Assembly (NCBI RefSeq): GCF_019973375.1
Contig: NZ_BPTV01000001.1
Span: 620,001-684,000 of the forward strand
From: Prevotella lacticifex
GTDB taxonomy: Bacteria; Bacteroidota; Bacteroidia; Bacteroidales; Bacteroidaceae
Direction: 5' to 3'
Length of the DNA stretch: 64,000 nucleotides
The position numbers and the translations under genes were made by a program. The notes beneath the pieces are model-generated. The model worked only from the letters and a program-made list of their open reading frames with translations, was not told where the DNA came from and ran no database searches. Every line of letters begins with the position of its first letter. The stretch's first letter is position 1. Below are positions 40,838 through 49,963 of this stretch, piece by piece.

Positions 40838-43800
40838 ATGATGAAGCAGGCAAAACTTAAATTCCCTGTCAGGTTGTTCGCTCTGTTGTGCGGACTTCTT
40901 CTGTCTGTCGGAGCCTTTGCACAGAACATTTCTGTCACTGGTCACGTCAAGGATGCTAACGGCGAGCCTATCATTGGTGCTACAGTACGTATCGACGGTA
41001 CTACTGGCGGTGCCATCACGGACCTCGACGGTAACTTCACCCTTGAAGCAGCCAAAGGCTCAACTCTGAGTGTGTCTTATGTAGGATACCTCACCTCAAA
41101 AGTGGCTGTGTCGCCAAATGTAGTGGTGACACTGCAGGAGGACACCAAAGCCCTCAATGAAGTTGTCGTCATCGGTTACGGTACGGCAAAGAAAGAGGAC
41201 CTCACCGGTTCTGTGGCAGCCATCAACCCTGATGAAATGTCGAAGGGTATCACCAACAACGCCAGCGATATGCTCGTCGGTAAGGTTGCCGGTGTGGATG
41301 TCCAGACCGCAGGCGGTACTCCAGGTGCTGGTGCACAGATTCGTATCCGTGGTGGTGCTTCGCTGAACGCCTCCAATGACCCTCTGTACGTTATCGACGG
41401 TCTTGTAATCGATAACAACACTGCTACCGGTATGTCGAACATACTGGCTATGATCAATCCTAATGATATTGAGACATTTACAGTCCTGAAGGACGCTTCT
41501 GCCGCAGCCATCTACGGTTCGCGTGCATCTAATGGTGTCATTATCATCACTACTAAGAAAGGACGTGCCGGCTCAAAGCCTAAGTTCTCTTACAACGGCG
41601 ATGTCACTCTGTCGACAATCGCAAAGAAATATGATGTCCTCAGCGGTGATCAGTACCGCAAACTCGTAGGTCAGATCCTTCCCGACCAGGTCGACAATCT
41701 CGGCACAGCCAACAACAAGTGGCAGGACCACATCTTCAAGGATGTCATCTCTCACCATCACAGCCTGAGTATGTCGGGTGGTCTTAAGAATATGCCTTAC
41801 CGCGTCAGCGTCGGCTACGACTATGACAAGGGTATCGTTAAGACCAGCTATATGAGCCGTTTCAATTCCAGCGTGAACCTCGCACCTTCATTCCTCAAGG
41901 ATCACCTGAAATTCAATATCACTGCCAAATACATGCTTGAGAAGGACCGTTATGCTGATGCAGGTGGTGCCATTGGTGCTGCTTTGGCTATGGATCCTAC
42001 CCGCAACGTATACTCAAACGACCCTGCATACCGCTTCTTCGACGGTTACTATCAGACCATCAACACAGCGTCGTTCACTGATCCTACTTGGACTTACACC
42101 TCTAACTCTAATGCTCCTCAGAACCCTGTTGCCCTGCTGAACCTCAAGCAGACATTCGCCAATGCCAACGACCTCTCGGGTAATATCGAGGCCGACTATA
42201 AGGTTCATGGTTTCGAGGACCTGCACATCCATGCAAGTCTCGGTTCGCAGTATACCGACTCTCACCAGAGCGATGACATCAGCCCGTATTCTTTCTCTAA
42301 CAACTACTACGGCTATCATGGCATCACACGCTATTATAAGTACAATATCGTAGGTAGCGCATATCTGCAGTATGTTCACACCTTCGGCATCCATGGCATT
42401 GACATCATGGCAGGTGCCGAGGACAGCCACTACCACCGTTCCGGTTACAACGAGGGCGGTGCCATCCAGCATGCCAGCGACGCGAGTGCTCCGTCACCAG
42501 CTCTCCGCTCAGAGCAGGAGTGGGCTACTCACAACAGCCTGGTTTCTTACTTCGGTCGTTTGAACTACAACCTTCTTGAGCGTTACCTTCTCACTGTTAC
42601 TTTCCGTGCCGACGGTTCAAGCCGTTTCTCTGAAGGCAACAAGTGGGGTTACTTCCCTGCAGCCGCTTTCGCTTGGCGTATCAACAAGGAGCCGTTCCTG
42701 AAGAATGTAAATTGGATTAACGATTTCAAACTCCGTTTAGGCTGGGGTATGACCGGTCAGCAGAACGGTATCGACGACTTCTACTATGCTCCGCTGTACG
42801 TACGCAGTGACTCTCACGCAATGTATCCTTTCGGCGACACATATTATTATACAACCCGTCCGAACCGCTACAACGGCGATCTGACTTGGGAGAAGACAAC
42901 TACCTACAACGCTGGTGTTGACTTCGCAGTCCTCAACAACCGTGTATCGACAAGCATCGACTACTACTATCGTAAGACTCACGACCTTCTTGCTACCGTC
43001 GACATCCCAGCAGGTATCAACTTCGGTGACCAGCTGATGAAGAATATCGGCAGCATGGCCAACTATGGTCTTGAGCTCTCTCTCGACGCACGTCCTATCG
43101 TTACTAAGGACTTCACATGGCAGGTTACATATAATGTAGGTTGGAACCACAACCGTATCACTGCCCTCGACGCTACAGCTACCGACTGGGTATGGGTAGG
43201 CAACAAAATCAGCCGTGGTAACAACACCCGTATCCAGAAGAATAAGGTGGGCGAGGCTGCCAACAGCTTCTTCGTTTACCAGCAGGCTTACGACAAGAAC
43301 GGCAAACCTATCGAGGGTGTTGTCGTCGACCGTAACGCCGATGGTAAGATTGATGATGCCGACCGCTACTATTACAAGGATCCGGCTCCTGACGTGACAA
43401 TGGGTCTGACAACCAAGTTCATCTACAAGAACTGGGACCTCAGCGCATCGTTCCACGCATCACTCGGCAACTATGTCTACTACGACTATCTGTCGCGCAA
43501 TGCCATCATCTCGGCTTCAGGACTCTTCTCCAACAGTGCTTTCCACAACAACACTCCTGACAACGTAGCCCTCGGCTGGACCGGTACCACTGTCGTCAAC
43601 AACTACCTCAGCGACTACTTCGTCCGTAACGCATCGTTCGTCAAGTGCTCTAACATCACTCTTGGTTATTCATTCCCGTCACTCGTTACCACACGCACCG
43701 GTATCAAGACCCTCGACGGCCGTGTATTCTTCACATGGCAGAACCCGTTCATGATTACCAAGTATGACGGTATCGACCCGGAGGTTGCCAACGGTATCGA

Positions 43801-43858
43801 CTCCAACCCGTACCCGCGTCCAATGAGTTTCCAACTTGGTGTAAATCTTAACTTCTAA
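40838..43858 (+). CDS. susC: SusC-like TonB-dependent outer membrane transporter
   Basis: A 1006-residue protein with a signal peptide ending near LLLSVGAFAQ. Residues ~30-110 are the carboxypeptidase-like domain typical of SusC (ISVTGHVKDANGEPIIGATV, FTLEAAKGSTLSVSYVGY). The plug follows (NEVVVIGYGTAKKEDLTGSV, PGAGAQIRIRGGASLNASND, PLYVIDG, IYGSRASNGVIIITTKKG), then a ~750-residue barrel ending in NPYPRPMSFQLGVNLNF with a terminal Phe. It imports maltooligosaccharides captured by SusD, powered by TonB. susD follows after 17 bp. It is the first gene of the plus-strand operon. Confidence 0.97.
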   Translation: MMKQAKLKFPVRLFALLCGLLLSVGAFAQNISVTGHVKDANGEPIIGATVRIDGTTGGAITDLDGNFTLEAAKGSTLSVSYVGYLTSKVAVSPNVVVTLQEDTKALNEVVVIGYGTAKKEDLTGSVAAINPDEMSKGITNNASDMLVGKVAGVDVQTAGGTPGAGAQIRIRGGASLNASNDPLYVIDGLVIDNNTATGMSNILAMINPNDIETFTVLKDASAAAIYGSRASNGVIIITTKKGRAGSKPKFSYNGDVTLSTIAKKYDVLSGDQYRKLVGQILPDQVDNLGTANNKWQDHIFKDVISHHHSLSMSGGLKNMPYRVSVGYDYDKGIVKTSYMSRFNSSVNLAPSFLKDHLKFNITAKYMLEKDRYADAGGAIGAALAMDPTRNVYSNDPAYRFFDGYYQTINTASFTDPTWTYTSNSNAPQNPVALLNLKQTFANANDLSGNIEADYKVHGFEDLHIHASLGSQYTDSHQSDDISPYSFSNNYYGYHGITRYYKYNIVGSAYLQYVHTFGIHGIDIMAGAEDSHYHRSGYNEGGAIQHASDASAPSPALRSEQEWATHNSLVSYFGRLNYNLLERYLLTVTFRADGSSRFSEGNKWGYFPAAAFAWRINKEPFLKNVNWINDFKLRLGWGMTGQQNGIDDFYYAPLYVRSDSHAMYPFGDTYYYTTRPNRYNGDLTWEKTTTYNAGVDFAVLNNRVSTSIDYYYRKTHDLLATVDIPAGINFGDQLMKNIGSMANYGLELSLDARPIVTKDFTWQVTYNVGWNHNRITALDATATDWVWVGNKISRGNNTRIQKNKVGEAANSFFVYQQAYDKNGKPIEGVVVDRNADGKIDDADRYYYKDPAPDVTMGLTTKFIYKNWDLSASFHASLGNYVYYDYLSRNAIISASGLFSNSAFHNNTPDNVALGWTGTTVVNNYLSDYFVRNASFVKCSNITLGYSFPSLVTTRTGIKTLDGRVFFTWQNPFMITKYDGIDPEVANGIDSNPYPRPMSFQLGVNLNF

Positions 43859-43875
43859 TAGAAAGGAAATCAACA

Positions 43876-45549
43876 ATGAAAAATATATTTATCAAGACAG
43901 CAGTCGTTGGCCTTCTCGCCCTTGGCATGTCGTCGTGCTCCGATGACCTGAACATCTCGTCGATCGACCCGCACAGTTCACCGTCGTACGACCTGAACGA
44001 GCTGCTTGCAAAACAATATGCTACCCTTGGCCTTACCGGTCAGCAGGGTGGTGCAGGAAAACCTGACTTGAGTATGGATGAGGGTGAGAGCGCCTTCTAC
44101 CGTACCGTGTTCAACCTTCAGGATATGCCTTCTGACGAGTGTCTGTGGGCTTGGCAGGGAGATACCGACGTGCCTGCTATCACCAACCTTTCGTGGACAT
44201 CGAGCTCCACACGTGCCAACTGGTGCTATAGCCGTCTGGCTTACGACGTGACCCTGTACAACCAGTTCATCACCAAGGAGGCTGAGAACGCTGGTCCACA
44301 GGTTACGGCCGAGGTGCGTTTCCTGCGCGCTCTCCACTACTATTACTTCCTCGACCTCTTCCACAAGGCTCCGTTCAAGGATAAGTTCGATACTTCTCTG
44401 CCGGTAGAGAAGAGTGGCAAGGATCTTTACGACTGGATTGACCAGGAGTTGACCGAGATTGAGCCGCAGCTCGCTGAGATCGGTTCCTACGACGACTCTA
44501 AGAACTTCGGCCGTGCCGACCAGGGCGCTGCCTATGCCCTTCACGCTCAGTTGGCTCTCAACTCTGCCGTCTACACCGATGGTAAGGTTAAGGACTATCA
44601 GAAAGCAAAGGACTACTGCGATAAGATTATCAACAGCGGCAAGTACGCTCTCTCCACCCAGGCAAAGAACGGCTGGACCGGTTACGAGCAGCTCTTCATG
44701 GGCGACAATGACCAGAACCAGCAGGCTATGAAGGAGATTATCTTCCCGATCCGCCAGGACGGTAACAGCACTGAGGAGTATGGTGGCTCTACCTTCCTCG
44801 TCAGCTCTACTTGCGGTGCCGGTATGCCATACCGCAACATCAATAACTACTGGACCTGCTACTTTGCCCGCGAGGATCTCGTCAAGAAGTTCTTCCCGAC
44901 AGCTGCCAACATTCCTCACGCTACTGAAAAGCAGGTGAAGGACTACACTGGCACAACCGAGTCGCAAGTTATCGCTTACGACGATTCTCTTGGTGTTTCG
45001 ACCAAGGATGTCCAGAAGAAGGCCGGCGACGACCGCGCTCTCTTCTACATGGGTGTCGGCGGTGGCTACCGTACCCTCAACCCAGGCAAGACTATCTCTG
45101 GCTTCCTCAATGGTGCATCGATCGTGAAGTGGACCAACTACCGTACTGACGGTGGTGCCCGCCATAACGATACCTACTCTGACACAGATATTCCATTGTT
45201 CCGTCTCGGTGTCATCTATCTGACACGTGCAGAGGCTGAGTGGCGTCTCGGCGACGATGACAATGCCATCAAGGATATCAACGTTCTGCGTGCCCGCGCT
45301 CATGCCAACACTATCGCTTCGGTCGACAAGCAGACACTTATCGACGAGTGGTGCCGTGAGACATTCTTCGAGGGACGCCGCCGTTCCGACCTCGTCCGCT
45401 TCGGTGAGTTCACCGGAAGCTCGTATCTCTGGGACTTTAAGGGTGGTGTAGCCGGCGGTACAGGTGTCGACTCTCACTACAATGTCTATCCTATCCCGGC
45501 TATCGACATTGCCGGTAACCCGAATATGACACAGAACCCTGGATATTAA
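43876..45549 (+). CDS. susD: SusD-like starch-binding lipoprotein
   Basis: A 557-residue outer membrane lipoprotein. The signal ends in a lipobox with Cys in GMSSCSDDLNISS. The RagB/SusD fold is shown by the TPR-like helices (AEVRFLRALHYYYFLDLFHKAP, NFGRADQGAAYALHAQLALN) and the C-terminal WCRETFFEGRRRSDLVRFGEF and YPIPAIDIAGNPNMTQNPGY. It forms the lid of SusC and binds the starch helix. Its place directly behind susC and before two starch-binding lipoprotein genes marks a starch system. Confidence 0.96.
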   Translation: MKNIFIKTAVVGLLALGMSSCSDDLNISSIDPHSSPSYDLNELLAKQYATLGLTGQQGGAGKPDLSMDEGESAFYRTVFNLQDMPSDECLWAWQGDTDVPAITNLSWTSSSTRANWCYSRLAYDVTLYNQFITKEAENAGPQVTAEVRFLRALHYYYFLDLFHKAPFKDKFDTSLPVEKSGKDLYDWIDQELTEIEPQLAEIGSYDDSKNFGRADQGAAYALHAQLALNSAVYTDGKVKDYQKAKDYCDKIINSGKYALSTQAKNGWTGYEQLFMGDNDQNQQAMKEIIFPIRQDGNSTEEYGGSTFLVSSTCGAGMPYRNINNYWTCYFAREDLVKKFFPTAANIPHATEKQVKDYTGTTESQVIAYDDSLGVSTKDVQKKAGDDRALFYMGVGGGYRTLNPGKTISGFLNGASIVKWTNYRTDGGARHNDTYSDTDIPLFRLGVIYLTRAEAEWRLGDDDNAIKDINVLRARAHANTIASVDKQTLIDEWCRETFFEGRRRSDLVRFGEFTGSSYLWDFKGGVAGGTGVDSHYNVYPIPAIDIAGNPNMTQNPGY

Positions 45550-45571
45550 TCAACCTAAAAACGAATTAACA

Positions 45572-46765
45572 ATGAAAAATATATTAAAGCTAATGTTGCT
45601 TCCGGCTCTGGTTCTGCCGTTCATGCTCACTTCCTGCAGTGAGGACGATGACGACAACCCCACACTGGACCTCAGCCACGTCAACGAGGAGTTTAAGCTC
45701 AACACCCCGGCTGACGCAACCAACAATACATACGACCTGGTGAGCGCCAACACACTGACACTCACCTGCACGCAGCCTAACTACGGTGGCGTTCCTTATC
45801 CGGTGCGCTACTATGTGCAGGCTTCTCTCGACAACAACTTCACCGACAGCACGCAGTTCGTCGAGCTGAGCACGTCGTACACCACCGCTAAGATGGGTGT
45901 CGATGCCAGCGAGCTGAACAATGCTGTCTGCCAACTCTACCAGAAGGGCGACAACACGGTGAAGGTGCCTACCGATATGCCCGTAAACATCCGTCTGCGT
46001 GCAATCATCGACAACACCGATAACCTGGGTCAGACTTACTCTAACGTTATCACCCTGCCGCACGTCCAGGCCACTTACGTTGCTCCTCTGGCTACTATCC
46101 CTGGTCAGCTTTACATCCAGGGCGCTGCCAACAACAATGGAGCCATCAAGTCGGTTCCGCCTATCTACGGTGTTAAGAGTCCGACGACCAACAGCTACTA
46201 CACCATGGTTTACATGCCGGCAGGTGGTACGCTCAAGTTCGGTGCTACTACTGACAAACTCCGCGGATTCAGCAATATCTTCGCGGTTGACGATCAGGCA
46301 AGCGCAGGTGTCAGCGAGAGTGCTGACGGCGATATTGCATTCGCTAACGCAGGCTGGTACACACTTGTCTTCGACGATGAGATTGCTGCCGGTGAGGACG
46401 GCCGTTTGACAGAGAGTCACTACACTCTGCATGTCTACGAGGCTAAGGCTTACGTTATCGGTGCCGGCGCAGGTGGTGATTGGACCGATGCTAACGCTAC
46501 TTGGGAGATGACTAAGCCAGACGCTAACGGCGACTGGGTATCTCCTGCATTTACCGGTGCCGGTGAGCTGCGTGCTTACATTAAGGTTCCTAAGCAGGAT
46601 TGGTGGAGAACGGAGTTCACAATCTTCAACGGTAAGGCTTTCTGGCGTCTTGTCAACTTACCTGACAACTGGGAAAAGAACTTGGGAGCTGAGTACTCTG
46701 TTAAAGTTGCTCCTGGTCAGAAGCTCTATGTCAACTTCGATAATGGTGACGCCAGCGTGAAGTAA
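45572..46765 (+). CDS. susE: SusE-like starch-binding outer membrane lipoprotein
   Basis: A 397-residue lipoprotein with lipobox Cys in MLTSCSEDDDDN. The N-terminal ~20-150 is a fibronectin-like spacer (the SusE domain, with FKLNTPADATNNTYDLVSAN). Two CBM-type beta domains follow, the second with AYVIGAGAGGDWTDANATWE and LRAYIKVPKQDWWRTEF. It binds starch at the cell surface and extends the reach of SusCD. Length fits Bacteroides SusE (~387). It lies 22 bp after susD and 36 bp before the SusF-like gene. Confidence 0.88.
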   Translation: MKNILKLMLLPALVLPFMLTSCSEDDDDNPTLDLSHVNEEFKLNTPADATNNTYDLVSANTLTLTCTQPNYGGVPYPVRYYVQASLDNNFTDSTQFVELSTSYTTAKMGVDASELNNAVCQLYQKGDNTVKVPTDMPVNIRLRAIIDNTDNLGQTYSNVITLPHVQATYVAPLATIPGQLYIQGAANNNGAIKSVPPIYGVKSPTTNSYYTMVYMPAGGTLKFGATTDKLRGFSNIFAVDDQASAGVSESADGDIAFANAGWYTLVFDDEIAAGEDGRLTESHYTLHVYEAKAYVIGAGAGGDWTDANATWEMTKPDANGDWVSPAFTGAGELRAYIKVPKQDWWRTEFTIFNGKAFWRLVNLPDNWEKNLGAEYSVKVAPGQKLYVNFDNGDASVK

Positions 46766-46801
46766 GGTTGTAAAAGTCAATAACTATAAATTAACGAAAC
46801 A

Positions 46802-48253
46802 ATGAAAAAGACAATATTATATAGCTTGGCTTTCCTGGCTACCATAGGTCTTGCAAGTTGTAACGAGGACTACTCTGATTGGGCTTCGCCACAGGCTTAC
46901 TCGCAGGAAGAGGCAGCTGCCAAGTATGGTGTAACGTTTGCCAATGGTCCCGAGGCCAACACTGTCCTCCCCGACAGCGATGGCAACATACGCCTCGTGC
47001 AGGTGAATCAGGGCAACGACGGCATCTCGGGTATCACCCTGAAGAATCTCGTCATCAACGGCGAGTCGGTCAAAGGCTCCATCGACGGTTACTATATCAC
47101 CGTTCCGGCTGCCACCCTTTCCAAGATGGCTTTCAAGGCTCACGGCAACCGCAAGGCTGAGCCTCTGCAGCTCAACGTGCAGTCGCAGGTGTCTATCAAC
47201 CTCGCTACCGGCGATGCTGTAACTTTCGATACCGAGGGTACAACAACAGGCTCTATCACTCCTGATCCAGTTCCTGCTGTCGACCCGAAGGGATACTTCC
47301 TCCTCGGTCATTTTAAGGAGAACGGCAAAGGCTTCGACCTCTCTGCCCCGGTGTGGATGACTGCCAACGGCGACGGCACATACAGTGCTACCGTCTCGAC
47401 ATCGCAGTTCAACACCACTAACTACTTCGCTTTCTATCGCGCCTCTAACTATGATGAGGCCAATCCAACATGGGACGAAGTAAACAAAGGTAAGATTGGT
47501 GCTCCGACTAATGGCGACCAGGCTCTCGACGAGTTCGCTGTCTATGCAAACGACCCTGTCTATGGCGAGCCGCAGTCGGCAGGTATCTTCTCGCTCGGTA
47601 CGTATGTAATAACTCTCGACCCGATCAACTTGACTTACAAGATTCGTCGCGCTCCTACGGAGTATTACATTTACAACTCTGCCAACCGCGGTAAGAAGCG
47701 CCTGATGCTCTATTCTAACGGTGACAATACCTACACTATGACCACGAAGTGGAACGGTACCCAGGATATGAAGATCTGGGATATCGCCAACTTCGGCAAC
47801 AGCGGAATGTTCTTCGGTGCAACAACACCTGATGCAACGACCGCTACAGGATCTGTCACTCAGGGTACAGAGGCAGGCTTCATCTCTGCTCCTTCTGCCG
47901 GATGGTATAAGTTCACCCTCGATATGAACTCGTCGACCTACCAGTGGGAAGCTGTCAGCGAGCCTTCAAAGACTTACTCTTCAGTGACAGTCAGCGGCAT
48001 CAATAAGGCTCTGACCCACTTAGCCAAGGCTCCTCACAACTGGTTTGTCAATGATGTCAACGTGGCCAGCGCAACAACAGTCCACTTCGTTGCAAACGAT
48101 GGTACTGTATGGGGTGCATCGGCAGCAGGAAAGACAATCTCGAGTCAGAACTACTCCTTCGGCGTTGGTACCTACGACGTTACTCTACCGGCAGGCAAGT
48201 ACTCGTTCTACCTAAACGATATCGACGGCACTTGGAACATCGTAGCTGAGTAA
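46802..48253 (+). CDS. susF: SusF-like starch-binding outer membrane lipoprotein
   Basis: A 483-residue lipoprotein with lipobox Cys in IGLASCNEDYSDW. After an N-terminal SusE/F-type spacer, it carries beta-sandwich modules beginning near GYFLLGHFKENGKGFDLSAP, TEYYIYNSANRGKKRLMLYS and TVSGINKALTHLAKAPHNWF. This is the architecture of Bacteroides SusF (three starch-binding domains, ~485 residues). It is the last gene before a clear terminator at 48290-48329, so susC-susD-susE-susF form one operon. Confidence 0.85.
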   Translation: MKKTILYSLAFLATIGLASCNEDYSDWASPQAYSQEEAAAKYGVTFANGPEANTVLPDSDGNIRLVQVNQGNDGISGITLKNLVINGESVKGSIDGYYITVPAATLSKMAFKAHGNRKAEPLQLNVQSQVSINLATGDAVTFDTEGTTTGSITPDPVPAVDPKGYFLLGHFKENGKGFDLSAPVWMTANGDGTYSATVSTSQFNTTNYFAFYRASNYDEANPTWDEVNKGKIGAPTNGDQALDEFAVYANDPVYGEPQSAGIFSLGTYVITLDPINLTYKIRRAPTEYYIYNSANRGKKRLMLYSNGDNTYTMTTKWNGTQDMKIWDIANFGNSGMFFGATTPDATTATGSVTQGTEAGFISAPSAGWYKFTLDMNSSTYQWEAVSEPSKTYSSVTVSGINKALTHLAKAPHNWFVNDVNVASATTVHFVANDGTVWGASAAGKTISSQNYSFGVGTYDVTLPAGKYSFYLNDIDGTWNIVAE

Positions 48254-48289
48254 AATTAGCTGAGTATAAGCTCAGTAACGTAGTATAAG

Positions 48290-48329
48290 AGTCCCATGAT
48301 GGAAGTAAAGGTCCATTGTGGGACTTTTT
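48290..48329 (+). terminator. Terminator of the susCDEF operon
   Basis: A 14-bp stem with two wobble positions (48290-48303 with 48312-48325) followed by TTTTT. Confidence 0.85.
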
Positions 48330-48353
48330 CGTTTCCGCCTGTAGATAGCTTTG

Positions 48354-48367
48354 TGTAAACGTTTGCA
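48354..48367. promoter_or_regulatory. LacI-type operator upstream of the secreted starch-binding protein gene
   Basis: TGTAAACGTTTGCA is a near-perfect palindrome around a central CG. It ends 54 bp before the -7 box at 48422, the same spacing as upstream of susC. Confidence 0.7.
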
Positions 48368-48421
48368 CAGCCGTGCAATGATTTTTTTCATAATATTAGA
48401 ATATCCTATTGCTATTTTGCT

Positions 48422-48429
48422 TATCTTTG
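48422..48429 (+). promoter_or_regulatory. -7 box of the 48478-49347 gene
   Basis: TATCTTTG lies 48 bp before the ATG. No TTTG is present at the -33 position. The gene has its own promoter in spite of following the sus operon. Confidence 0.65.
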
Positions 48430-48477
48430 TATCCGAAAAAAGGTAACTAATAACGTATTAACTTAAATAGAACAATT

Positions 48478-49347
48478 ATGAAGAAATTATTTACTCTTGT
48501 AGCAGCCGCTTTCATGGCTGTTGGTGCTTATGCACAGTACACTCCGACACAGTCTTTGCACGTCATGGGTTTCCAGTTTGACGCAGCAGGTACAACCGAC
48601 TGGAATCATGGTGCCGAGATGACAAACAACAATGGTACTTACACCTACACAAGCGAGGGCGTGACTCTCGAGGCTGGTACCAACTACGAGTTCAAGGTTC
48701 GTGAGGGTGACACCGACGGCGACTGGTCACTCGGTAACTGGGGTGACAACGAGAACCTCAATGCTGATGGTACTCCGTCTAATGTGAAGGCTTCAGTTCC
48801 TGAGACTGCTGTCTACACCGTGACCATCACTCTGACTCCTACTTCTGCTTCGACTCCTACGCCGACATTCCAGTACAAAAAGACTGGTAACGCTGGTGAG
48901 ATTACTCACACTTACACTGTTGCTGGTTCTCCTGAGGCTTTCTTCGGCAGCAACTGGAAGCAGGACGATGCCAACAACGACATGACCCTCGTCGACGATC
49001 CTAACAGCGACTACGATGGCCTGTATACTCTCGAGAGAAACTTCACCGCTGAGGCTTCTACCGACTTCGAGTTCAAGGTTGTTCAGGATCACGCTTGGGG
49101 CGTAGCTTACCCAGCTTCTAACGCTACTGGTAACATTCCTAATGCCGGCACATACAAGGTCGTCATCTCTTACGACCCGACAAGCCACGCTGTAGAGTTC
49201 CATGCAACAGCTAACGCTGACGGTATCGACGCTGTGAAGACTGTAACAGTCAACACCGACAACCGCATCTTCAACCTCGCTGGCCAGCAGGTAACAAAGG
49301 CTTACAAGGGCGTTGTTGTTAAGAACGGCAAGAAGTATATCCAGTAA
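48478..49347 (+). CDS. Secreted starch-binding-like protein with a type IX sorting-like tail
   Basis: A 289-residue protein with signal peptide MKKLFTLVAAAFMAVGAYAQ and no lipobox. Two SusE/F-like beta modules are seen: ~24-115 (SLHVMGFQFDAAGTTDWNHG) and ~145-245 (TYTVAGSPEAFFGSNWKQDD). The last ~40 residues (TDNRIFNLAGQQVTKAYKGV to the end KNGKKYIQ) resemble a type IX secretion sorting domain and match the tail of the endonuclease at 26686. Its own promoter carries the same operator at the same spacing as susC, so it is likely a member of the starch regulon and may be delivered to the surface by the PorU/PorV machinery. Starch binding is inferred. The final 439 bp are duplicated at 51056-51494. 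Confidence 0.75.
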   Translation: MKKLFTLVAAAFMAVGAYAQYTPTQSLHVMGFQFDAAGTTDWNHGAEMTNNNGTYTYTSEGVTLEAGTNYEFKVREGDTDGDWSLGNWGDNENLNADGTPSNVKASVPETAVYTVTITLTPTSASTPTPTFQYKKTGNAGEITHTYTVAGSPEAFFGSNWKQDDANNDMTLVDDPNSDYDGLYTLERNFTAEASTDFEFKVVQDHAWGVAYPASNATGNIPNAGTYKVVISYDPTSHAVEFHATANADGIDAVKTVTVNTDNRIFNLAGQQVTKAYKGVVVKNGKKYIQ

Positions 49348-49383
49348 TCATCATTCTTGCAATAAGAATAAGATTTAAGTGTT

Positions 49384-49416
49384 GGGAGGTCTCCTCGTGA
49401 GGCCTCCCTTTTTTTT
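49384..49416 (+). terminator. Terminator after the secreted starch-binding-like gene
   Basis: GGGAGGTCTC pairs with GAGGCCTCCC (one wobble) around CTCGT, then eight T. The same hairpin recurs at 51465-51489 in the duplicated segment. Confidence 0.88.
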
Positions 49417-49570
49417 ATCCTCGCTCATCAGGGTTGCGTAATAAGTTTATCTTCTATTGCCGGCTTATTCCTGACTTTAGCGCAAAAAGCATTTACATTT
49501 TCACCTGCTTGGAAATGAAGTAGTTATAAAATTGTCTTTGAATTTAGGGTGACGCAAACTCGATTTTGAT

Positions 49571-49578
49571 TACCTTTG
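49571..49578 (+). promoter_or_regulatory. -7 box of the truncated transposase gene
   Basis: TACCTTTG, 5 bp before the start codon of the transposase stub. It probably belongs to the left end of the lost insertion sequence. Confidence 0.5.
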
Positions 49579-49582
49579 CGTC

Positions 49583-49683
49583 ATGTTTGTACGCAAAAAG
49601 AAGAATAGGTCTGGCACCATTAGTGTGGTTGTAGTGGACAAGAGCCGCGGCAAGTTCCGTGAAGTAAAGAAGTTTGGTGTGGG
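49583..49683 (+). pseudogene. N-terminal stub of an IS transposase (IS4/IS1634-like)
   Basis: The first 34 codons (MFVRKKKNRSGTISVVVVDK, then SRGKFREVKKFGVG) match the start of the large DDE transposases that are frequent in Prevotella and Porphyromonas. The frame then runs into foreign sequence at about 49684 and the rest of the transposase is absent. The upstream sequence (GGGTGACGCAAACTCGATTT at 49547-49566) may be the left end of the element. The element is dead. Confidence 0.7.
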
Positions 49684-49812
49684 ATCAACTGGGGTGGCAC
49701 TGTTGACAATCTTGTTCAGGGTGGCGCTAATGTTAATGCTGCTGGTACTTACGACGTCGCCTTGTATGCTTGGGCTGACGGCTATGCATACTGCACGCTT
49801 ACTGCAAAGTAA
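49684..49812 (+). pseudogene. C-terminal remnant of a SusE/F-like gene
   Basis: In the frame starting at 49684 the translation INWGGTVDNLVQGGANVNAA continues to ...YCTLTAK and a TAA at 49810. It has the AGTYDVALY ending of SusE/F-type starch-binding modules. A terminator like that of the intact gene follows. The 5' part is missing and replaced by the transposase stub. Confidence 0.65.
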
Positions 49813-49855
49813 ACTCTAACATCATTCTTTCAATAAGAATATAACTTTAGTCAAG

Positions 49856-49883
49856 GGAGGACTCTTAACGGGGTCCTCCTTTT
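49856..49883 (+). terminator. Terminator after the SusE/F-like remnant
   Basis: GGAGGACT pairs with GGTCCTCC, then TTTT. The preceding ATCATTCTTTCAATAAGAAT resembles the sequence before the 49384 terminator. Confidence 0.75.
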
Positions 49884-49911
49884 CTATTGGCATATGCTAA
49901 AACAAAGTTTG

Positions 49912-49963
49912 TTGCACCTGCTATTGGCAAAGCTTTCTTGCACCTGCTATTGGCAAAGCTTTT
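49912..49963 (-). repeat. Two tandem 26-bp copies at the 3' end of the HUH transposase gene
   Basis: 49912-49937 and 49938-49963 are identical except for the last base. The second copy contains the last codons and stop of the transposase gene, so the repeat duplicates the gene end. Confidence 0.85.

Noticed and set aside
43978..45477. 499-codon minus-strand ORF opposite susD
   Set aside because: Shadow of susD; the GC-rich codon pattern keeps the opposite frame open.
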